From the NCBI RefSeq assembly GCF_000400715.1, contig NZ_KE007347.1, positions 939,680 through 1,003,679 on the forward strand: a stretch of DNA of 64,000 bases. Reading direction: 5' to 3'. The DNA comes from Acinetobacter genomosp. 15BJ (GTDB taxonomy: Bacteria; Pseudomonadota; Gammaproteobacteria; Pseudomonadales; Moraxellaceae). A program made the translations under genes and the position numbers. This document shows positions 43,154-51,639 of the stretch, piece after piece (the stretch's first letter is position 1; each line of letters opens with the position of its first letter). Below the pieces are notes generated by a model that saw nothing but the letters and a program-made list of their open reading frames with translations, had not been told where the DNA came from and did not search any database.

Positions 43154-44053
43154 ATGCGTCACGTAGCCATTTCTCTTTCGAGTTCCACTGTTTATTTTAA
43201 GCTGATCTGTGTTGCCATGATGTGGGGTGGTACCTTCATCGCAGGAAGGATTGTTGCAGCGGAACTCTCTCCAACCCTATCTGCATTATTACGCTTTGGG
43301 ATTGCTGCGATCTTACTGGTCATCATATTGTTGAAAAGCACAGGAGGTTTTCCAAATCTTGCTGCACAACAACATGTCTATGCCATCTTGATGGGATTGA
43401 CAGGGGTATTTGCTTATAACTTATTTTTCTTTGCTGCTTTGTCCAGAATTGAAGCCGGTCGAACTGCACTATTTGTAAGTTTATCCCCTATTTTAACCAT
43501 TTTAATCATGCGGATTTTCTTTCAGGAAAGGTTACGGATAATAAATTATGTAGGTGCATGTCTCGCTTTAGTCGGCACACTGATGGTCGTGAGCAAAGGT
43601 GATTTTTTTGCTGCATTCGATCAAGCTTTTGGCGCTGGCGAAATGATGATGTGTGGTGCAGTCTTCAGTTGGGTCATTTACACAATCTGCTTTAAGCAGA
43701 CCCGTGCACCTGCTTTAACCATGACCACCTATTCAGTGCTTTGGGGTACAGGTTTTCTTTTATTCGATGCATGGCCAGAATTACGGTCTAGCGGGTTGAT
43801 GGATATTTCGTTGTGCAGTTGGCTATCCATTTTATATTTAGGTGCTTTTGGGACAGTCTTGGCATTTATCTGGTATGCACAGGCCATCCATAGTATTGGA
43901 GCATCTCGAACCATCATATTTAATAATTTAGTGCCTGTATTTGCAGTCTTACTGGCATTTCTTATTCTGAATGAACCCATCACTTGGTCAATGCTGATGG
44001 GTGGTAGTCTAAGTTTCATTGGGGTTATTTTAACCAATAAGCAAGAGAAATAG
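43154..44053 (+). CDS. EamA/DMT-family transporter
   Basis: 299-aa inner-membrane exporter of the drug/metabolite transporter superfamily with ten predicted helices in two EamA repeats (residues about 15-145 and 160-295). The first repeat opens MWGGTFIAGRIVAAEL and the second ends LIGAS-like with FNNLVPVFAVLLAFLILNEPI. It probably exports amino acids or metabolites. I take the ATG at 43154, though a TTG at 43139 is in frame and no strong ribosome-binding site is seen for either. Controlled probably by the divergent LysR. Confidence 0.9.
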   Translation: MRHVAISLSSSTVYFKLICVAMMWGGTFIAGRIVAAELSPTLSALLRFGIAAILLVIILLKSTGGFPNLAAQQHVYAILMGLTGVFAYNLFFFAALSRIEAGRTALFVSLSPILTILIMRIFFQERLRIINYVGACLALVGTLMVVSKGDFFAAFDQAFGAGEMMMCGAVFSWVIYTICFKQTRAPALTMTTYSVLWGTGFLLFDAWPELRSSGLMDISLCSWLSILYLGAFGTVLAFIWYAQAIHSIGASRTIIFNNLVPVFAVLLAFLILNEPITWSMLMGGSLSFIGVILTNKQEK

Positions 44054-44054
44054 A

Positions 44055-44094
44055 GCAACAAAAAACTTAGCTAAAAAGCTAAGTTTTTTGTTGC
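44055..44094 (+). terminator. Long terminator hairpin containing an ArsR-type dyad
   Basis: 18-bp perfect arms (GCAACAAAAAACTTAGCT and its complement) with a 4-nt loop, right after the exporter stop. Its centre is ACTTAGC-N6-GCTAAGT (44065-44084), the same dyad as at the arsR start. Confidence 0.85.
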
Positions 44095-44115
44095 AAGATG
44101 AGTATTTTTTGTGCA

Positions 44116-44139
44116 ATACTTAGCTTTATGGCTAAGTAT
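44116..44139. promoter_or_regulatory. ArsR-type operator over the arsR start codon
   Basis: ATACTTAGC-tttatg-GCTAAGTAT has perfect 9-bp arms. The ATG of arsR lies in the central 6 bp. It fits the 12-2-12-like dyads bound by ArsR/SmtB repressors and shares ACTTAGC-N6-GCTAAGT with the upstream terminator. Confidence 0.75.
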
Positions 44140-44487
44140 GATTTTAAACTCGATTTGTTATTCAGTGCTCTCAGTGATCCAACGCGCAGAGATATCTTAA
44201 CGCGACTGTCTTTTGGGACGGCATCGATCACTGAACTTGCTGAACAACATGACATGGCCCTGCCATCTTTTCTAAAACATTTAAATAAATTAGAAGAAGC
44301 AGGACTTATTCATTCAGAAAAAAATGGACGAATCAGAACTTGTGCTCTGACACCCGATGCATTCACCCCTATGCAACATTGGTTAAGTGAGCAACGGGCA
44401 ATATGGGAACAAAGACTTAATCAATTTGATCGTTATGCACTCGAATTAAAAAGGAAAAGAGAAAATGAAACTGGATCCAAAAACTGA
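44128..44487 (+). CDS. ArsR/SmtB-family transcriptional regulator
   Basis: 119-aa winged-helix repressor (FSALSDPTRRDILTRLSFGTAS, then LAEQHDMALPSFLKHLNKLEEAGLI, residues about 8-60). It has no CVC metal motif, so it belongs to the non-metal subgroup usually paired with AHSA1/SRPBCC proteins. The ATG at 44128 would be at or near the transcript start (leaderless); an upstream ATG at 44098 gives 129 aa. It overlaps the AHSA1 gene by 23 bp. Self-repression through the flanking dyads is likely. Confidence 0.9.
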   Translation: MAKYDFKLDLLFSALSDPTRRDILTRLSFGTASITELAEQHDMALPSFLKHLNKLEEAGLIHSEKNGRIRTCALTPDAFTPMQHWLSEQRAIWEQRLNQFDRYALELKRKRENETGSKN

Positions 44488-44935
44488 TTTAAAACTAGAA
44501 AGAGTGATTGATGTTCCGCGTGAACTGGTCTGGGAATGCTGGACCACACCTGAACATATTCAACACTTCTTTATTCCTCGCCCTCACTCGATTAAAGCCT
44601 GTGAAATTGATTTAAAAGTAGGTGGGAAATTCAATACCACCTTTGATGTTGATGGTAATGAAATCAAGAATGAAGGTGTTTATCTAGAAGTGATTAATGG
44701 CAAAAAATTGGTATTTACTGACACTTATACTGAAGATTGGAAACCTGCTGAAAATCCATTTATGACTGCGATTCTGTTGCTAGAAGATGCAGGCAATGGC
44801 GCAACAAAATATACTGCAATTGCCAGACACCGTACTGCTGAAACTCGCCAGCAACATGAAGATATGGGCTTCTTCGAAGGTTGGGGAACGGTGATTGATC
44901 AACTGGTTGAGTATGCTAAAGGTCTAAAAAACTAA
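44465..44935 (+). CDS. AHSA1/SRPBCC-domain protein
   Basis: 156-aa START-like ligand-binding protein (VIDVPRELVWECWTTPEHIQHFFIPRP, KVGGKFNTTFDVDGNEI, and a final GWGTVIDQLVEYAKGL helix). These proteins bind hydrophobic ligands in a helix-grip cavity and nearly always accompany ArsR repressors of this kind. It overlaps arsR by 23 bp. The ligand is not known. A strong bidirectional terminator follows. Confidence 0.9.
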   Translation: MKLDPKTDLKLERVIDVPRELVWECWTTPEHIQHFFIPRPHSIKACEIDLKVGGKFNTTFDVDGNEIKNEGVYLEVINGKKLVFTDTYTEDWKPAENPFMTAILLLEDAGNGATKYTAIARHRTAETRQQHEDMGFFEGWGTVIDQLVEYAKGLKN

Positions 44936-44950
44936 TCTATTTACATATAA

Positions 44951-45000
44951 AAAAACTCCTCAAAGCCCAAGCATTTACGCGCTTTGAGGAGTTTTTTTAT
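44951..45000. terminator. Bidirectional terminator
   Basis: 16-bp arms AAAAACTCCTCAAAGC / GCTTTGAGGAGTTTTT with a 14-nt loop and a T-run on the plus strand, A-run symmetrical on the other, between convergent genes. Confidence 0.9.
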
Positions 45001-45008
45001 GGACAAAA

Positions 45009-46175
45009 TCAAATTCGCCCAACTTCCAAATACGGAATTAGATTTTTATCAAAGTTTGGACGTGGATCACCCAGAAAACTAATAAAGCCATGCATGCCTG
45101 TTAATCGTTCGCCCTTATAAAACTGATTCAGCTGAAAACGTGGATCTTGATGCGATAAGGTAAAACTGACGATTCCTACACCTCGTTGCTTAGAGATTTT
45201 CTGCGCATCTTCAAGCATTAAATGATGCAGTGCCAACTGCTGTGGATGGCACAACAAGCTGTGTAACACATGATATTTTAAGGAATCACCGAGTTTAGGT
45301 AATGGCATACCTTTAGTGACTTTGGTCAGTAAATTATAGATCGGACGCAGTACACCAATGGCTGAACTGTAATGCAAGATTTTGGTTTGCTTAAGCCCAT
45401 GCTGATCCCATAATCCAAACATCCCGACGAGTTTCCCATCTTGAAAATAAAGCTGAAAGTCCGAAAGCTTCAAGCCAGTAAAATAGTGATGTCCTGCGTG
45501 CAATTCTTCGAAATTATAAGCAGGGATAAAATTATAATGCTGCGACATTTCGCCAATAAACCGGTTCATCGCCGCAATATGCTCTGGACGTGCCACACAA
45601 GATTTAATCTCGCTAATCCCTGTTTCCTTCTGGGTTTTACCATCTATAAAGGTTTTAATTTTTCTTTTAGTTCCAAGATGCGTCAGCGTCAGCGTTTCAA
45701 TCAATCCTTCATCATAATAATCAGGGATTCCTGTTTTTCCAGTTTGTATCGCCGCTCGCGCAGCATAATTGTCATTAAAAATAATCATCTGGCTAAAATC
45801 AGGTTCGAGCATGGTTTGTTTTACATGTACGCCCAAAGCCTTGACCAATGATTTACCACGATAGTTTGGATCAACACGCAAATCACTGGCATAGCGTACA
45901 TTTTGTACCGCTTTATCAACATAGCATGGACGATGCCCATTACTATAACAGGCGACATTTTTCTGACTTTCAGTATCTTCAATCACGACATGCAACTTAT
46001 GACGGTACAGAATATCAGAAGCCTTAAAATAACTTGGTTCACGCTGAAAACTGATTTGCACCCCTTTGGTGGTCATCGGCACTGCAATCAGTTGACGTAA
46101 AGCTTGATCATCAGCCAAAGTTGCTTCGCGTGTAATCAGCGGATTTGCCTCAGCTTGTGGTGGATTTATTTTCAT
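45009..46175 (-). CDS. GNAT-family acyltransferase-like protein
   Basis: 388-aa protein with an N-terminal GNAT domain. Acetyl-CoA motif A appears as DLRVDPNYRGKSLVKALGVHVK (about residues 98-119), followed by NDNYAARAA. The C-terminal half (residues about 200-380) resembles a second, degenerate GNAT fold. It is the last gene of the GH3/TolC cluster; its start overlaps the TolC stop by 1 bp (TAATG). Acylation of the cluster product or of its precursor is inferred. Substrate not recognisable. Confidence 0.75.
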   Translation of the reverse strand: MKINPPQAEANPLITREATLADDQALRQLIAVPMTTKGVQISFQREPSYFKASDILYRHKLHVVIEDTESQKNVACYSNGHRPCYVDKAVQNVRYASDLRVDPNYRGKSLVKALGVHVKQTMLEPDFSQMIIFNDNYAARAAIQTGKTGIPDYYDEGLIETLTLTHLGTKRKIKTFIDGKTQKETGISEIKSCVARPEHIAAMNRFIGEMSQHYNFIPAYNFEELHAGHHYFTGLKLSDFQLYFQDGKLVGMFGLWDQHGLKQTKILHYSSAIGVLRPIYNLLTKVTKGMPLPKLGDSLKYHVLHSLLCHPQQLALHHLMLEDAQKISKQRGVGIVSFTLSHQDPRFQLNQFYKGERLTGMHGFISFLGDPRPNFDKNLIPYLEVGRI

Positions 46176-47509
46176 TAATTATTCACCTGTTCAGTATTTT
46201 GTGTAGACACCAAATCATTGAGGTGTCCCATTTGGTCTAAGAGCTGATAAACAAAAACAATTTCATCTTGCTCGTTGACCGTTTTCTGAGTTTGAACATC
46301 CAATAACTTTTGTTCAGTATTTAATAAATCAAAAGTGGTTTTGGTTCCTAGCTCAAACTCTTTACGGGTATAAACAAAGGCAATTGAAGCCGCATCAATG
46401 GCATTTTGTAGTGCGTCTTTGTTCTGACGGATGGTCTGCAACTGTGCATAGGTGGTCCGTGTACGTTGATTCAAATCCAGTTCAAGACTACGAATTTTTT
46501 GATTGGCCAGATCTACATCGGTTTGTGCTTTTCTGGTATTGGCACGATTTAAACCATCATCATAGAGCGGCACGTTAAGTTGCACACCGACCATATAGTT
46601 ATTACTTTCCGAGCCGATATAACTTGCGTCATGCTGCTTACCTAAACGACTGGTGAGCATAACCGTTGGCCACAGCTCTCTTTTGGTTAAAGCGTATTGC
46701 TTTTCAGAGGCTTGTTTCTCATATTTGGCCCGTAGTAATGCAGGATGATTCTTGGTTTTCGCTAAGATCTCGTCCAGATTGTTGGAAACTTCTGGTAGAT
46801 GCTTAACTGCTGTTAAATTATCCGCGTTCAGACCTGTAATTTGGTAGAACTGAGCTTCACTTACCGTGAGATTGGATTGGGCCTGAGTAATATCTGCTTG
46901 TCCCTGAGCGACTTGAGCTAGCACTTGTGCCAAGTCGGCACGGGTAATCATCCCCACGTCAAAACGTCGTTGTGACTCATACAACGAACGCTGTAAATTC
47001 GACATGGTTTTTTTTCTCAGTTCTAAAATGGCTTTCTTTTTCAATACATCGGTATAGACCATGACTGTATTCAAAATCGTTTCAGAACGTTGATCTGATA
47101 GACCCTGAGAATGTGCAGAAAGTTGATTTTTGGCAACATCAATACCCAAGCGATGTCGCCCTGATGTGTAGATAGGGTAATCCATTTGTAATTGCAAACT
47201 ACGACCTTTTCGGTTTCCCTCGGTTGGAAACATAACATTGGTCGGGGTCTCGACTCTTTCATAATCGAGTTGCCCAACCAAGTTCACTTTAAGGCCATCA
47301 CGTTGTTTTGCCTGTTCCAGCATTGCTGTCGATTGATTGACACTTAAACGACTCACCTCCAATTGGCTTTCATGCCTTAAACTGGCGGACAAAGCTTCGT
47401 CTAAAGTCATGGCATCCACTATACTGGATGCCAACAACAATCCTATACAGAACGCGTATTGGGAGGACTTAAAGAATCGCTGGTTAAATTTCGTCATCCC
47501 TTTCTTCAT
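46175..47509 (-). CDS. TolC-family outer-membrane channel protein
   Basis: 444-aa exported protein with a signal peptide ending near VDA and the two TolC repeats (LDEALSASLRHESQLEVSRLSVNQ and a second one with FELGTKTTFDLLNTEQKLLDVQ). Long coiled-coil helices and the YPIYTSGR segment are typical of the outer-membrane duct of type I and tripartite pumps. It overlaps the GH3 gene by 4 bp. With the HlyD and DHA2 proteins encoded upstream it completes a dedicated tripartite exporter. Confidence 0.92.
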   Translation of the reverse strand: MKKGMTKFNQRFFKSSQYAFCIGLLLASSIVDAMTLDEALSASLRHESQLEVSRLSVNQSTAMLEQAKQRDGLKVNLVGQLDYERVETPTNVMFPTEGNRKGRSLQLQMDYPIYTSGRHRLGIDVAKNQLSAHSQGLSDQRSETILNTVMVYTDVLKKKAILELRKKTMSNLQRSLYESQRRFDVGMITRADLAQVLAQVAQGQADITQAQSNLTVSEAQFYQITGLNADNLTAVKHLPEVSNNLDEILAKTKNHPALLRAKYEKQASEKQYALTKRELWPTVMLTSRLGKQHDASYIGSESNNYMVGVQLNVPLYDDGLNRANTRKAQTDVDLANQKIRSLELDLNQRTRTTYAQLQTIRQNKDALQNAIDAASIAFVYTRKEFELGTKTTFDLLNTEQKLLDVQTQKTVNEQDEIVFVYQLLDQMGHLNDLVSTQNTEQVNN

Positions 47510-49092
47510 AGTTGTTCCAAACTATTCAAGGTAACTTTCTTTAGTGGTTCAGGCTTAATATTGCCTTCGATAATGCCATCGAACATCACCAATTTCTTAT
47601 AGGCGTTCCATCCATTATTGGCTTGACGAATCTGAGGCTGATCCAACTGTCCAAGATTACGAGCCAGCTCATAATGAAAGTTTTGACGTAGTATATTGTC
47701 GATGTATTTATCATCAATACTGTGGTGAATCTCACCCTCAAATAGAACACAATAGAATGGTTTGACCTGTTGTTCTGTATCGATTGCTAACAATGAAATA
47801 GCTTTCGACTCTGTTTCATTCAGTTGTGAAAGCAACTGTTGTGCCGTTTCTGGGGCAAGCTTCTCTCCCACTAAATCCACACCAAAACGGCGGCCTTGAA
47901 ACTCAAAACATGGTACTTGTTCGATAAAACTGGTCACAAGCAAGCAATCATCGAGGCAGTAACGTAGTAAACCATTCCCCGAAGTGATAATTGGACTGAC
48001 CACATCTCCGACCTTAAGCTCCCAAGATGGAATGATTTGTCCCGTTTTTTCGCCTTCTAAATATTCAAATTCATAGAAATGGCTTTGATAAGCTAATGGA
48101 TAATGATCGTTATAAGGAATGGTGACCACACCTTCGGTTGCCCATAAGCCTTTGCCTTCAAACTGTACTGATGGAAGACGTTGTTTTAGTTTTTCTGCCC
48201 AAGCTTTAGATCCTGCGGTATCCCAACTCGACACTAAACTCAGTATTGGCCATAACGTTTTAAAATCGATGTGTTCACCATTTGAACTGTCAATCAGACA
48301 TTTTGCACTTTCTGGACTGAATGGCGCTTTGACTTCTTTTAATGAAGCTTGGCGCGCTCCCCATCGACCTGTTTCTAAAACTTCAATCACCTCTTGCTGC
48401 ATGGCCTCTAAACGATCTAGGAGTTGCAAAGCAAAGGTTGGACTCCATACTGAAATCATGGCGAGATTTCGGTTGGCAACCAGATAACAAATTGTGGCAA
48501 ACAAAGCATCATCGGCATTGGCTGCAAAGGCTACATTGCTCGGTACGGCTTGGGTAAATTTAGATAAAATGCGCTTACCTATGCCCAGTAACGCACTATC
48601 ATCATTGAGATTTTTATCTTTTAGCACTTCACGCTGGCTTTCTGGCAACCATGACACTGACCAATAATGAGTGCCTGAGCGAAGTTGTGGACACTTACGA
48701 TAAAGACTGGCCATCCATGGTGCAATCGCGTGATCTAATTCATCTAAAAACAGCTTGGTATACGGAATAAATTTAATTTGCTCACTCGAACCACTGGTGG
48801 GCTGGAAACGCACTAACTTACTACTTGATAGTTGAAGTTTCTGATCTCGATAACGCTGAATATTCTCACGCCATGCAGCATAACGCGAAGCAGGAAACGT
48901 ATTCACAAATTGTGCATAATCATGAACCCTTTGTTCTTTTGCAAAATGAGAGCTTTGCAAAATTGAACTCAGAATTTGACGTTGTGTTTCTTCTAGACGA
49001 TTAAACTGCTTTTTAAAATCTCGGTCAGAGACATCACACCATTGTTTTAAAATAAGATGTGAACCTAAGGTTAACCACTCAGTATGCTTCAT
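47506..49092 (-). CDS. GH3 auxin-responsive-promoter-family acyl-amido synthetase homologue
   Basis: 528-aa protein of the GH3 family, which adenylates carboxylic acids and joins them to amino acids or amines. Family features are FQPTSGSSEQIKFIPYT (about residues 95-111), a possible ATP motif, WATEGVVTIPYND (an acyl-adenylate motif equivalent) and LLRYCLDDCLLV. Plant GH3 enzymes conjugate jasmonate or auxin; bacterial members are mostly uncharacterised. Here it overlaps both neighbours by 4 bp and sits in an exporter operon, so a small secreted amide conjugate is the inferred product. Confidence 0.88.
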   Translation of the reverse strand: MKHTEWLTLGSHLILKQWCDVSDRDFKKQFNRLEETQRQILSSILQSSHFAKEQRVHDYAQFVNTFPASRYAAWRENIQRYRDQKLQLSSSKLVRFQPTSGSSEQIKFIPYTKLFLDELDHAIAPWMASLYRKCPQLRSGTHYWSVSWLPESQREVLKDKNLNDDSALLGIGKRILSKFTQAVPSNVAFAANADDALFATICYLVANRNLAMISVWSPTFALQLLDRLEAMQQEVIEVLETGRWGARQASLKEVKAPFSPESAKCLIDSSNGEHIDFKTLWPILSLVSSWDTAGSKAWAEKLKQRLPSVQFEGKGLWATEGVVTIPYNDHYPLAYQSHFYEFEYLEGEKTGQIIPSWELKVGDVVSPIITSGNGLLRYCLDDCLLVTSFIEQVPCFEFQGRRFGVDLVGEKLAPETAQQLLSQLNETESKAISLLAIDTEQQVKPFYCVLFEGEIHHSIDDKYIDNILRQNFHYELARNLGQLDQPQIRQANNGWNAYKKLVMFDGIIEGNIKPEPLKKVTLNSLEQL

Positions 49093-49919
49093 TGTAAAAC
49101 TCCTCGGCGAATTGCAGGACTTTTTAACAAAGCTTCACATCGGCCTTTGCTGGCAGGCTTGGTCATTAGTTTGACGGGGAACCGTGCAAGATCTTTCCAA
49201 CCTAAACGACCAATACATGGTAGCTCCGTGCCAACCGTCCACGTTGGATTTTTTTGTTCAAAGAAATGAATATTCGGGTTTTTCTCTCTCATTTCTTCAG
49301 TAATTGGCGCGACTTCACCTTTTAACGGTTGATAATCATTTCCAAAGTTTAATAATCCTGCTTCTTTATCATAGTATTCACCAAAGAAATTCTCGCAATA
49401 ATGTTCAACCACTGTTGATAAATGCTGATTTTCATCTTTGATATTTGGATAGTACACATAATAGTTATTCGCAAGCAGTAAATAGGTTTTATAACCTTTG
49501 GAAATCAATAACCAATACAGCTCATTAAAGGGATATTTAACACGTAATTTAATCATCAGTTTGAGCATGGTACTTTGCAATGTACGTGTGCCCCAATATG
49601 CTCTAAGGATAACGGTGTCACCACTAAATAAAACTGTGTAGTCCTTCCCATTCAGATAAAAATGCTGAACAACAACAGTAGAAAAACCAACGATTTCATC
49701 GGTTTCCGAGTTAAAGATTAAGATGGCACCACTTTTCTTTTTGAAATCATCCGCAAAGATGGAAAACTTGGTATTTTCATAATATTGCTCGTAAATCGAA
49801 TACATGACTTTTAACCGATCAATATCGATTTGTTCTTTCTCGACATATTGACCATAGGTAGATTCTTTATTATTGAATCTTGAAATCAATTTATATGTTG
49901 TATTAATCATCTGCTTCAA
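49089..49919 (-). CDS. Uncharacterised acyltransferase-like protein
   Basis: 276-aa soluble protein. The middle part resembles a GNAT-type fold: a strand carrying IVGFSTVVVQHFYLNGKDY, then SGDTVILRAYWGTRTLQ where motif A would lie. I do not recognise the precise family. The C-terminus is basic (KPASKGRCEALLKSPAIRRG). It is the first gene after a 147-bp gap behind the DHA2 transporter gene and overlaps the GH3 gene by 4 bp, so it probably acts directly with GH3. No signal peptide is seen. Confidence 0.65.
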   Translation of the reverse strand: MKQMINTTYKLISRFNNKESTYGQYVEKEQIDIDRLKVMYSIYEQYYENTKFSIFADDFKKKSGAILIFNSETDEIVGFSTVVVQHFYLNGKDYTVLFSGDTVILRAYWGTRTLQSTMLKLMIKLRVKYPFNELYWLLISKGYKTYLLLANNYYVYYPNIKDENQHLSTVVEHYCENFFGEYYDKEAGLLNFGNDYQPLKGEVAPITEEMREKNPNIHFFEQKNPTWTVGTELPCIGRLGWKDLARFPVKLMTKPASKGRCEALLKSPAIRRGVLQ

Positions 49920-49994
49920 CCTCTAAATTTGGATATGCACGTTCCCCTATCTCATAAAGAAATATAAAAACTCATATCGCTGTTCTTTTTATGA

Positions 49995-50023
49995 CGGGGT
50001 ATGTTGTTGTATACGACGCCCCG
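49995..50023. other. GC-rich imperfect hairpin between transporter and acyltransferase genes
   Basis: CGGGG / CCCCG arms enclose a near-palindrome GTTGTATACGAC in a 147-bp gap (49920-50066). The T-run that follows is on the plus strand where no gene ends. It may mark an internal promoter or operator. Confidence 0.4.
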
Positions 50024-50066
50024 ATTATTTTTTCGTTATATGAAACAACCCTCTAGCATTAAATAT

Positions 50067-51614
50067 CTACATATCCATTTTCTTCCCCCTATCCATAAAG
50101 ATGGTTAAGAAAGCCGCCACAAACATGATGATGGCCAACATGCGTAATAAATCATTAAAACTTGATGTCAGTGCTTGGTAATGAATATCGCGGTAAATCA
50201 CACTGAGCGCGATTTGTTGGGCATTACTCCCCACTTCTTGGTATTGCGCAGTCAACTGGTCTAATCTTTCAATGAAGATCCAGTTTTGTGGGTTCATATA
50301 TTGATTCAATTGAGTCACATGCACGGCTGTCAGCCAATCGAGCGACGAGTTGATCAATGCCAACCCAACGGCGCCACCGATATTGCGCATCAGGTTATAA
50401 ATACCACTGGCATCGGCAACTTTCGTTAATGGCAAAGTACTCATTGCCAAATGTGAGACTACGATCAAACAAATCATCAGACCAATGCCACGATAAATTT
50501 GTGGCCAGAACATGAAGTCATAATCACTGTGAATGCTGAGATGTGAATTGAGCCAAACGCCGAAACCCGCCAAAATCATGCCAACAAATACGGTTTTTCG
50601 GGTATCAAAGTTTGGAATCAACCATGCAAGGAAAGGTGCAAAGCAGAACATCACAATCCCTGTCACCATCATGATATGTCCGATTTGACTGCTGTTCATT
50701 TCTCGGACTTGCCCAAGAAACACAGGAATCATATAGCCCAAGCCATATAAGGCCATACCAATCACAAAAGTAATGATGCAGCTTAAAGTGAAGTTTTTGT
50801 TTTTAAATACACTCAGATCCAGTAATGGCTTAGGTTGGGTAAAACTGCGTGAGAAGAAGATCATGCCACCAATGAGGCAAATGATAAAAGCAACACGAAC
50901 GCCTGTATCAGCGAGCCAATCATGTCGCGCCCCTTCATCCAAGAAATACTCCAAACCGCCTAAGAACATGGCCATACCAATCAAACTGAACCAGTCCATG
51001 CTTTTGATGAGTGAATAATTGGCGCGGTCTATATTTGGACCAGAGTAAATAATCGTCGCAATCAAAATACCGGGGATGATGTTAATCAGGAACATCCAGT
51101 GCCATGAAAAGTTATTGGTCAACCAACCACCAATGGTTGGGCCAATAGCTGGACCTAAGGTACTGATCATGCCAAACATCACCAACGGCAAGGCACGTTT
51201 TGCTTCAGGAAACAGCAGATATAACGCCGTCATTGAAGTTGGAATCATACCGCCGCCCATAAAACCCTGAATTGCGCGGAAAACCAACAGACTTTCCAGA
51301 TTCCATGCCAAAGCACACAGCAAAGAACTAATCGTGAATCCGATTGCACAAATGGTGTAATAAATTCGAGTCGAGAGCACCCGAGAAACGATACTAGACA
51401 TTGGAATTGCAATAATTTCAGCAATCAAATAAACCGTTTGCACCCATGTCACTTCATAACGGCTGGCACTCATGCCTGCCTGTACTTCATTCAAAGAACT
51501 TGCAACAATTTGAATATCGAGAATTGCCATGAAATTACCAAAAATCATGGCAGCAAAAATCAGCCAAGCTGTTTTTGGCGCAAACTTCCACTCATCTTGG
51601 TTCGGTTTATTCAT
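50067..51614 (-). CDS. DHA2-family MFS exporter (EmrB-like)
   Basis: 515-aa transporter with 14 predicted membrane helices. MFS DHA2 motifs are visible: LDIQIVASSLNEVQ in helix 1, WVQTVYLIAEIIAIPMSSIVSRVL, and GFMGGGMIPTSMTALY with GPAIGPTIGGWLTNNFSWHWMFLINI (motif C) in helix 5. It lies 25 bp after the HlyD-type gene. Usually such a pump works with an EmrA adaptor and TolC, all encoded here. The cluster context suggests export of a product made by the GH3 and acyltransferase proteins, or else drug efflux. Confidence 0.93.
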   Translation of the reverse strand: MNKPNQDEWKFAPKTAWLIFAAMIFGNFMAILDIQIVASSLNEVQAGMSASRYEVTWVQTVYLIAEIIAIPMSSIVSRVLSTRIYYTICAIGFTISSLLCALAWNLESLLVFRAIQGFMGGGMIPTSMTALYLLFPEAKRALPLVMFGMISTLGPAIGPTIGGWLTNNFSWHWMFLINIIPGILIATIIYSGPNIDRANYSLIKSMDWFSLIGMAMFLGGLEYFLDEGARHDWLADTGVRVAFIICLIGGMIFFSRSFTQPKPLLDLSVFKNKNFTLSCIITFVIGMALYGLGYMIPVFLGQVREMNSSQIGHIMMVTGIVMFCFAPFLAWLIPNFDTRKTVFVGMILAGFGVWLNSHLSIHSDYDFMFWPQIYRGIGLMICLIVVSHLAMSTLPLTKVADASGIYNLMRNIGGAVGLALINSSLDWLTAVHVTQLNQYMNPQNWIFIERLDQLTAQYQEVGSNAQQIALSVIYRDIHYQALTSSFNDLLRMLAIIMFVAAFLTIFMDRGKKMDM

Positions 51615-51639
51615 TTTCTTATACCCAAAACTTTTCTGA

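Noticed and set aside
44098..44127. Upstream ATG of arsR as start
   Set aside because: The extra ten residues fall between the two operators with no ribosome-binding site; the 44128 start fits family length better, though not proven.
49995..50023. Terminator for the DHA2 transporter gene
   Set aside because: The T-run is on the wrong strand for that gene, and it lies on the far side of the 147-bp gap; kept only as an undefined hairpin.
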